Shown here in pieces: positions 1-5,566 of a stretch of DNA of 5,566 bases. How positions within the stretch are numbered: position 1 is the first letter of the stretch; every line of letters starts with the position of its first letter. The translations under genes and the position numbers were made by a program. Origin of the DNA: Prevotella sp. UBA2755 (lineage in GTDB: Bacteria; Bacteroidota; Bacteroidia; Bacteroidales; Bacteroidaceae). Location: contig DEJF01000038.1 of the NCBI GenBank assembly GCA_002353225.1, forward strand, positions 29,442 through 35,007, read 5' to 3'. The notes under the pieces are model-generated. The model saw only the letters and a program-made list of their open reading frames with translations. It had not been told where the DNA came from and made no database searches.

Positions 1-77
1 AGTCGGTAACAAACGACCAGTTTGTCGGTAGGAAACTGTCACCAACAAAACGACTGGCAGAGTCGTTGCCCTGCCAG
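1..77. repeat. Cluster of overlapping inverted repeats at left edge
   Basis: Four short perfect inverted repeats crowd into 77 bp: ACAAAC (9-14) with GTTTGT (20-25); CAGTTT (18-23) with AAACTG (33-38); AACGACT (49-55) with AGTCGTT (61-67); and CTGGCAG (54-60) with CTGCCAG (71-77). In each pair the second hairpin shares bases with the first, so they cannot form together. GTCGGTA occurs twice (2-8, 24-30), and AAACGAC followed by a C/T-rich dinucleotide also recurs (11 and 48). The function is unknown; it could be a terminator region, a protein-binding site or the end of an element lying outside the window. Confidence 0.55.
43..77 (-). terminator. Possible terminator hairpin for the leftward operon
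   Basis: Read on the minus strand, CTGGCAG (77-71) and CTGCCAG (60-54) form a GC-rich 7-bp stem with a 10-nt loop, followed by TCGTTTTGTT. The T-run is interrupted, so the match to an intrinsic terminator is imperfect. It lies about 370 nt beyond the last minus-strand gene, farther than expected for that gene's own terminator. It may serve an undetected feature or be one state of the alternative hairpins at 1-77. Confidence 0.25.
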
Positions 78-160
78 CCGTCTTTGAGTTCAAATCGTGC
101 CTTGCTTTAACAATACCAACCGATGCCTCTGATTGATGATGGGGATGCCTCCTGTAAGGG

Positions 161-265
161 TAGCAGGGTTGTAGCACCATTGTAGCAGGATAAATCTTGA
201 TCGTGCTACAGGCTCCGCCCTTTATTTATCGGCATTTCAGCCACATTGTAGCAGGGATAGCAGGA
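161..265. repeat. TAGCA repeat cluster in gene-free region
   Basis: TAGCA starts at 161, 172, 183, 249 and 258, mostly as TAGCAGG followed by G or A. An inverted copy, TGCTACA, lies at 204-210. The first three copies are spaced exactly 11 bp apart, close to one DNA turn, and the last two are 9 bp apart. No open frame spans the block on either strand: the best minus-strand frame is broken by stops, including a TAG near 210. The rest of 78-449 shows no gene, RNA or promoter that I can support. The block may be an array of protein-binding sites or the decayed tail of a repeat-coding gene. Confidence 0.5.
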
Positions 266-449
266 TTTCTTTGTTTTTGGATTTTGTATTGAGAAAATCA
301 CTCACTAAAAATAGTTCATCACTAATCTATTTTCCTGCATCGGGAATTTAAGAGACTAAAAAGCGGAACGGTTTCCTGCTGTTCAGAAGTGAATCAAGAG
401 AAGCATTCCACATTCCTTTAATTTGTTAGCAACATCAGTGGCAAATTCC

Positions 450-1043
450 CTACATAGTCTGTTTTATATTGGTTAGTAAAGCATCCACCTTATCGCTAAA
501 GGCGACATAGACCGGTGTGTCTTTAATCTCATCAGGGACAATAAAGGGTGTCTGTCCGTAATCAGGTGCATCCAATTGTCCTCTACCAAGTTTTCGCTGC
601 GTAATATCTTTAACGACATTTTCGGCATTGGATAAGCAGGATTTGGCTCGTTTGATGTCATCGCTCTCAGCTGCTCGCACAAAGGCTTTCCAATACTCTG
701 CAAAGGCAGCATAAGGCTGTTCTTTTTCTAATGCTAACCCCCATGTGTGATGGAATAGAATGTTGGTTTGCTTCTTCATCTTTCGAATCTCGGTATCCAG
801 TTTCCCCAGTTCGTCCAGCCTCTTGTTCTGTTCTGTCATTTTCTTTTCTACCTTCTGAAGGGTGCTGTACAGGGCTATAGTATCTATTACACTCACACCG
901 ACTATTAGTGTTGCGCAGACACCAACCAGAGCCAGCACCGTGCTTGAAACATTTATGCAACACTGATTGGACGCAACGCTGACACTCAGGCATACAGCAA
1001 GAATGCTGAGCAGGAAATTTAATGTTTTAATAATTTTGTCCAT
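450..1043 (-). CDS. Small membrane-anchored coiled-coil protein, unknown function
   Basis: I do not recognise this family. The 197-residue product has two hydrophobic stretches near the N-terminus, about residues 7-25 and 33-58. These read as two membrane segments, or as a signal-like segment plus one anchor, with a short Cys-Cys-containing link (28-29). A charged heptad-like region follows (about 60-95, rich in K, E, L and Q), then a soluble mixed helical domain (100-197) with a Trp/Tyr/Phe-rich patch near 101-121 and a Pro/Asp-rich tail. The start chosen is ATG at 1043; a GTG immediately upstream (1046) would add one residue. Only 6 nt separate it from the stop of the LRR gene, so it is probably translated from the same mRNA by coupling. 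A role as a membrane scaffold or sensor is only a guess. One reading frame beyond the stop stays open for 25 codons (see findings). Confidence 0.8.
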   Translation of the reverse strand: MDKIIKTLNFLLSILAVCLSVSVASNQCCINVSSTVLALVGVCATLIVGVSVIDTIALYSTLQKVEKKMTEQNKRLDELGKLDTEIRKMKKQTNILFHHTWGLALEKEQPYAAFAEYWKAFVRAAESDDIKRAKSCLSNAENVVKDITQRKLGRGQLDAPDYGQTPFIVPDEIKDTPVYVAFSDKVDALLTNIKQTM

Positions 1044-1049
1044 CACTTC

Positions 1050-2672
1050 TTATTTTACGAGAACTTTCTTTGTAGTCCCGTTACTAAGTTGTATAATCCT
1101 AATCCCCTTGGAATGTCCTTCTATCCTCTTTCCATCAATAGAATACAAGAAGGACTTACATGACTTTACACTTTGCACGGGATTAATTCCGCTGGTATAA
1201 TCCCCTTCTTCTGCCCAGACGAAGTCTTTCCAGATATCAGTTTGCTTGTAATTGTCCAAAGTTCCCTTTGGGACATAAAGTGACGCATTATAATATGTGT
1301 TTTTGCTAAACACATCTGATGAAATTGTAATAGGTACTTCTAAATATGATTTGACCTCAGAAAGTGAATTCACATTAAGCGCAAAGTCAGATATAGTGGT
1401 CACCTTGTACGGAATAACTATTGATGTGATTCCGCTTCCCAAAAATGCTCCTTCACCTATTCTTTCTAAGTTGCCATTGTTCGGAATTGATACGGTGGTT
1501 AGTGAGGTGCAATTCTTAAATGCTTCACTCCCAATTGAGATTGTGCTTGCAGGAATTGATGCGGTGGTTAGTGAGGTGCAATCCTTAAATGCTTCACTCC
1601 CAATTGAGATTGTGCTTTCAGGAATGCTGATTGACTTTAGACTTGAACAGTTTACAAATGCTGCAGATCCGATAGAAGTAACGCCATTGCCTATTGACAC
1701 TTCCTCAAGATTTTCACAGTGACAGAAAGCATAGGCATATATTTTCAGCACATTGTCAGGTATTGTTATTGATTGAACGTGAACTCCTTGAAAAGCCGCT
1801 TTTCCAATATACTTAACACCTGTTCCGATAGTAATTTTTTGTAGATTTGTGAAGGAGAAAGCCCAATCCCCGATTGTTTTTACCCCATTACCAATATTGA
1901 CAGACAATAAACTTTCGCAATGATAGAATGCTTCTTTGCCAATTTCCTCTACCTTATCGTGCATAGTCAAAGACGTGATAGCGGCACCTGGACCATTATA
2001 ACTACCAAATATATAACTACCTATAGTTGTTACATCTTTTGGTATTTCCAGATTTGTGATTTCGGTATCTTTTTCATCATACAGTTTGGCTCCATATTGG
2101 AATGGAGAATCCCCAATATTATCCATTTCAATACTACAATATGCAGCAAGGTCTTTTATGATTACCTTTTTGAGATTATTGCAATAATTAAAAACACCCC
2201 AGGTACTTGTCCTTTCTTCATTTTCTATACCTATTCTCTTAAGCCCACTTCCAATGCTGATTGATGCCAGATTTGTGCAGCCATTGAAGGCTCCATCTCC
2301 AATTTCTATTACATTGTCAGGTATATCAATACTTTTGAGGCTAGAACAATGGTAAAAACTATGATGATGTATTATCGTAACTCCACTTGGGATAATGACA
2401 GAAGTAATATATGAATTGTCAGAAAATGCAAAAGCAGAAATAGCAGTTACAGTTCTTGTTCTATCCATATATGTCACTGATTCTGGAATTTTAACTATTT
2501 CTGCATCTATAATAGAACCATTGGTTACTTCCAACTCCTTGCCACCATTAATGTAATTGTAGTAGAGCGTAATTCCGTCCTCATTCTCTACAGCAATGTC
2601 GTAGGCTAAAGCCTTTGCTCCAACCATGCTCATGAGCACAGTGAGCAGAAATGTAATGTTAAACTGTTTCAT
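1050..2672 (-). CDS. Secreted BspA-like leucine-rich-repeat (LRR_5) surface protein
   Basis: The 540-residue product starts with a classic signal peptide (K2, hydrophobic core 5-18, probable cleavage after ALA at 21-23). After a short N-terminal strand-rich part, about 14 LRR_5 units of roughly 23 residues fill ~65-450. They follow the pattern L-x-x-I-x-I-P-x-x-V-x-x-I-G-x-x-A-F-x-x-C, seen clearly at 112-135, 344-367 and 367-390. Residues ~455-490 (LYVPKGTLDNY, then W and KDF) form the usual cap after such repeats. A final segment, 506-540, contains YSIDGKRIEG, KGIRII and the tail TTKKVLVK, resembling the C-terminal tails of many Prevotella exported proteins and possibly a type IX secretion or anchoring signal. 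BspA-like proteins act in adhesion and host binding in oral and gut Bacteroidetes; the ligand here is unknown. There is no lipobox. The ATG at 2672 follows an A-rich stretch (AAAAAATAAACAAA), the normal Bacteroidetes start context. It is the middle gene of the operon. Confidence 0.93.
   Translation of the reverse strand: MKQFNITFLLTVLMSMVGAKALAYDIAVENEDGITLYYNYINGGKELEVTNGSIIDAEIVKIPESVTYMDRTRTVTAISAFAFSDNSYITSVIIPSGVTIIHHHSFYHCSSLKSIDIPDNVIEIGDGAFNGCTNLASISIGSGLKRIGIENEERTSTWGVFNYCNNLKKVIIKDLAAYCSIEMDNIGDSPFQYGAKLYDEKDTEITNLEIPKDVTTIGSYIFGSYNGPGAAITSLTMHDKVEEIGKEAFYHCESLLSVNIGNGVKTIGDWAFSFTNLQKITIGTGVKYIGKAAFQGVHVQSITIPDNVLKIYAYAFCHCENLEEVSIGNGVTSIGSAAFVNCSSLKSISIPESTISIGSEAFKDCTSLTTASIPASTISIGSEAFKNCTSLTTVSIPNNGNLERIGEGAFLGSGITSIVIPYKVTTISDFALNVNSLSEVKSYLEVPITISSDVFSKNTYYNASLYVPKGTLDNYKQTDIWKDFVWAEEGDYTSGINPVQSVKSCKSFLYSIDGKRIEGHSKGIRIIQLSNGTTKKVLVK
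1483..1620 (-). repeat. Tandem 69-bp duplication inside the LRR gene
   Basis: Positions 1483-1551 and 1552-1620 are adjacent copies differing at 3 of 69 bases. Each encodes one full 23-residue LRR unit (residues ~351-396, SIGSEAFK followed by N or D and CTSLTT), so the reading frame is kept. The other LRR units are far more diverged from each other at the DNA level. This points to a recent unit duplication, as expected from slippage or unequal recombination in repeat genes. Confidence 0.92.
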
Positions 2673-2728
2673 TTTGTTTATTTTTTAAGATTTTTATTAG
2701 TATATGAGTCTATTTTAAAAGAGTACCG

Positions 2729-3553
2729 TTAGTAGAGGTCTGAACTTTTTATCTCTACGTCTTTATATCGGTTACCGTATTTATTTAAAATATTGCGAAT
2801 AAAAGGTTCAACTTCATTATATTTGTATTGATAACCAATTGTTATGGACTTTAATGTCTTAGCAGGGAAACTCAACTCAATATATGGTATTATTTCAGTA
2901 TCCCCCCGTATTCTATACATCACACCTGTATCGTCCATTTTGAATTTGTATTCAACAGCACCCTCTATATCTGGATTATAAAATGCATTTATATGAGATA
3001 ATTCCTTTATCCTTACGTAACGAATTTCATTTTCTATATCAAAATCCTCATCTTTTATGAAGGCACAAAGGTTCATCAGTTCATCAATCGGTTCATTGGG
3101 ATTATGATTAAACACACCTTTCTGTCGCCAATATTCAATAGAATTATTAATGTCCTTTTTAGATGAATACAAAACACTTTCAAATATATCATAAGTGTGT
3201 TGAGGGTCATTTCGAGAATTCTTATGACTTACTTCTGAAAGAACTTCGCCATCTAATGTTAAACAAATGCCTTTTCCATCGTTACAATATAACCGCCACA
3301 TATTTCGATAATCAGGAATATCACAAAGGCTTAATACAAAAGTGTCTTTAGCAAACCATTTCTCAAGATTTTGCTCAGGCGAAAAATTTATATATGGTTG
3401 TTGATTACAGTAGTCCATTACTGTATTTCTTGCCCATATTTGCTCATGCGGATCGTTTAGATGATCATAACGAGTTGCCCATAGACAAATATTGTCTTTG
3501 ACAATTCCTTCTAATGCTTCGAGTGTAGTGTAATGATAAACAAGATTGTCCAT
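2729..3553 (-). CDS. DUF2971 family protein
   Basis: The 274-residue protein shows the layout I associate with DUF2971. YHYT (6-9) is followed by a helix and the ATRYDHLNDPHE block (26-37). Next come FVLSLCD (72-78) and NMWRLYCNDGKGICLTLD (84-101), matching the family's S-x-W-R-x-Y-x-D-G-x-G-x-C/V core. An acidic FDIENEIRYVRI (171-182) sits where relatives have an E-x-E-W/I-R element, and the end has a KSITIG strand (235-240). There is no signal peptide or membrane segment, so it is probably cytoplasmic. The biochemical role of the family is not established to my knowledge. The N-terminal H-Y-T and the later E-N-E recall ADP-ribosyltransferase-like folds, but that is inference. The start chosen is ATG at 3553; a GTG at 3559 would add two residues. 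It is the first gene of the leftward set, 56 nt before the LRR gene, with no promoter match in that gap. Confidence 0.88.
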   Translation of the reverse strand: MDNLVYHYTTLEALEGIVKDNICLWATRYDHLNDPHEQIWARNTVMDYCNQQPYINFSPEQNLEKWFAKDTFVLSLCDIPDYRNMWRLYCNDGKGICLTLDGEVLSEVSHKNSRNDPQHTYDIFESVLYSSKKDINNSIEYWRQKGVFNHNPNEPIDELMNLCAFIKDEDFDIENEIRYVRIKELSHINAFYNPDIEGAVEYKFKMDDTGVMYRIRGDTEIIPYIELSFPAKTLKSITIGYQYKYNEVEPFIRNILNKYGNRYKDVEIKSSDLY

Positions 3554-3613
3554 ACGCACTATTTTTTATGCCTATAGTAACCCGGATTTGGCGGTTAATA
3601 TGTCATACGGAAA

Positions 3614-3700
3614 GACGTGGGTGCTCTACTCTCGCTTATCCCGTGTGTGGGCTCTCGCATCGCCTTGTACAAGGATAAGCAACTCGAGATAGCCCACGTC
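3614..3700. other. Long two-tier inverted repeat, possible structured RNA
   Basis: GACGTGGG (3614-3621) pairs with CCCACGTC (3693-3700), and inside it GCTTATCC (3634-3641) pairs with GGATAAGC (3673-3680), both perfect over 8 bp. Weaker pairing of CTCTC with the CTCGAGAT segment lies between the tiers. GTGGG followed by GCTCT or CTCTC recurs at 3618 and 3647 within the structure. It lies between the minus-strand promoter at 3891-3921 and the DUF2971 gene, so it could be part of a leftward 5' leader or a separate small RNA. It does not resemble a tRNA. It could equally be a dispersed chromosomal repeat. No T-run follows either end, so a simple terminator is unlikely. Confidence 0.55.
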
Positions 3701-3714
3701 GTGATATATTGAGA

Positions 3715-3738
3715 CTGTTCACAGAATTGTGCGAACAG
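3715..3738. repeat. Inverted repeat CTGTTC / GAACAG
   Basis: CTGTTC (3715-3720) and GAACAG (3733-3738) form a perfect 6-bp stem. It can be extended by ACA/TGT across a 2-nt bulge, leaving a GAAT loop. It sits between the minus-strand promoter and the larger inverted repeat at 3614-3700 and could be an operator or another helix of the same leader. Confidence 0.4.
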
Positions 3739-3863
3739 GGTACAATACACCCAAAGTGGACGTTCCAGTTGCGTTTCTTCTTGTACATTGGAATTTGCGA
3801 GATTCACACACAGAAGACAACGTTCGTAAACGTCCTTTTACCAACAAAAATTCGACCCGCTGT

Positions 3864-3982
3864 CCCTTTCGGGCTACTTCGAGTCAGTTGCAAAGATACA
3901 AAGAAGCGAGTAAAGTACAAAACAAAAGAGGAACTTTTTTACTTTTACTTTCGAACGAGAGTAGCCTCAAGGCTTCAAAGGG
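3864..3982. repeat. Nested inverted repeat enclosing a promoter
   Basis: Three collinear pairs of arms face each other: CCCTTT (3864-3869) with AAAGGG (3977-3982), GGCTACT (3872-3878) with AGTAGCC (3960-3966), and TTCGA (3878-3882) with TCGAA (3951-3955). Spacers inside the arms differ in length, so the palindrome is imperfect. The ~70-bp centre holds the minus-strand promoter. There is no transposase gene and I found no clear target-site duplication. It may be a regulatory palindrome or a small non-autonomous element remnant. Confidence 0.45.
3891..3921 (-). promoter_or_regulatory. Bacteroidetes-type promoter reading left
   Basis: On the minus strand, TTTG (3921-3918) is followed after exactly 19 nt by TATCTTTG (3898-3891), a full match to the Bacteroidetes -33 TTTG / -7 TAnnTTTG consensus. 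Transcription would begin near 3885 and run towards the DUF2971 gene, giving a ~330-nt leader. It is the only full -7 match I found between 3554 and 4103 on that strand, so it is the best candidate promoter for the three-gene operon. Confidence 0.65.
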
Positions 3983-4103
3983 TGAGGTCCGGGAAGGGAG
4001 TCCCTATATATAATATAATAAGGTGTACCCCTGTCTTTGGGTTGACCTAAATCAACGTGATGAACTTTTTTTCGATGTTTTCTGAAAAAATATCGCAAAA
4101 ATA

Positions 4104-4134
4104 TTTGGTGATTCGGAAAAATGTCGTACCTTTG
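4104..4134 (+). promoter_or_regulatory. rRNA operon promoter (Bacteroidetes sigma-ABfr type)
   Basis: TTTG (4104-4107), a 19-nt spacer and TACCTTTG (4127-4134) match the Bacteroidetes -33/-7 consensus perfectly. The upstream stretch is A/T-rich (runs of T near 4067 and of A near 4085), as is usual for strong rRNA promoters. The transcript should start around 4138-4141, leaving a ~230-nt leader before mature 16S rRNA. Confidence 0.88.
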
Positions 4135-4138
4135 CATC

Positions 4139-4371
4139 CGCTTTCGGGGAGACCCGTCAGCGCAGAAGGAGTTCTTTGAGAAGTCTTACATAAAACAGAG
4201 AAGTAGTAGTACAAGAAGCGGATGCCCTTCTCGGAGGGTATTCGGGTAAAACTTTAACGAACCGTCAATGAGACAAAGGTGCCAGATGAAGATCCATACT
4301 TGTTCTACCGGATGACGATGAGAGAGCGTGTTCTGTGACAGACGAAATCCTATTGGATGAGAGATATTTAT
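4139..4371 (+). other. 16S rRNA precursor leader with hairpins
   Basis: This transcribed spacer is removed during rRNA maturation. CGGG (4145-4148) and CCCG (4153-4156) close a GAGA tetraloop. CCGCTTT at the transcript's start (4138-4144) can pair with GAAGCGG (4215-4221, one G-U pair), enclosing that hairpin and the boxA-like motif. CCCTT (4225-4229) and GAGGG (4234-4238) form a following hairpin. The 3' part (4240-4371) shows no strong structure that I can assert. The strand that pairs around mature 16S rRNA for RNase III cleavage cannot be judged, because the 16S 3' end lies outside the window. Confidence 0.7.
4171..4179 (+). promoter_or_regulatory. boxA-like antitermination motif
   Basis: GTTCTTTGA resembles the bacterial rRNA boxA core (E. 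coli GCTCTTTAA) and lies ~30 nt into the predicted transcript, where boxA is expected. In other bacteria this RNA motif binds NusB-NusE to prevent premature termination of rRNA transcripts. The call rests on sequence similarity and position only. Confidence 0.55.

Positions 4372-5566
<1,195 letters not shown>

Noticed and set aside
86..97. GAGTTCAAATCG, similar to a tRNA T-arm
   Set aside because: The flanking bases do not form a T-stem, acceptor or anticodon arm on either strand, so there is no tRNA and no support for an attachment site.
161..265. CRISPR array
   Set aside because: The repeats are only 5-8 bp with 9-11 bp spacing, far too short for CRISPR repeats and spacers, and no cas genes are present.
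967..2264. Several plus-strand open frames (967-1200, 1297-1722, 1920-2264)
   Set aside because: They are shadows of the LRR and small membrane genes. The repetitive translation at 1297-1722 simply mirrors the 69-bp duplication.
3595..3807. Possible 70-residue minus-strand protein
   Set aside because: It lies wholly over the inverted repeats at 3614-3738, has no recognisable domain and an odd composition, and its ending looks like a translated DNA repeat rather than a gene. A conserved protein family hit would reverse this.
3709..4050. Plus-strand open frames of 94 and 113 codons before the rRNA promoter
   Set aside because: They overlap each other in different frames across promoter and repeat DNA, show no domain, and their translations look random.
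4030..4056. Second rRNA promoter around GTCTTTGGG and the GTTGA/TCAAC palindrome
   Set aside because: The -7 element would need TA at its start but has TG, and no properly spaced TTTG precedes it. The 5-bp palindrome is too short to call an operator.

Overview
The window reads as chromosomal DNA from a member of the Bacteroidales, most likely Prevotellaceae. The right end is the first ~78% of a 16S rRNA gene whose variable regions look Prevotella-like to me from memory; no alignment was run. It is preceded by a textbook Bacteroidetes promoter (TTTG, 19 nt, TACCTTTG). The protein genes agree: a BspA-type leucine-rich-repeat surface protein with the short C-terminal tail common in Prevotella, A-rich start regions instead of Shine-Dalgarno sites, and AT-rich genes.

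Layout. Positions 1-449 have no convincing gene. They hold overlapping hairpins at the left edge (1-77) and a cluster of TAGCA repeats (161-265). Positions 450-3553 carry three minus-strand genes in one direction. In transcription order these are a DUF2971 protein (2729-3553), a secreted 540-residue LRR_5/BspA-like protein (1050-2672) and a small membrane-anchored coiled-coil protein (450-1043). Gaps of 56 and 6 nt suggest one operon. Positions 3554-4103 are non-coding but rich in inverted repeats, and contain a good minus-strand promoter (3891-3921) that could drive the operon through a long structured leader. Positions 4104-4371 are the rRNA promoter and leader (boxA-like motif and hairpins), and 4372-5566 is the 16S gene, cut by the window end.

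How the parts may work together. The rRNA operon and the three-gene operon are divergently transcribed from a shared ~550-bp control region. The three proteins have no established joint function. The LRR protein should be exported, the small protein should sit in the inner membrane with a cytoplasmic or periplasmic coiled coil, and the DUF2971 protein should be cytoplasmic. I see no complete mobile element, CRISPR array or known defence system. The least explained material is the structured DNA at 3614-3982 and the repeats at 1-265.
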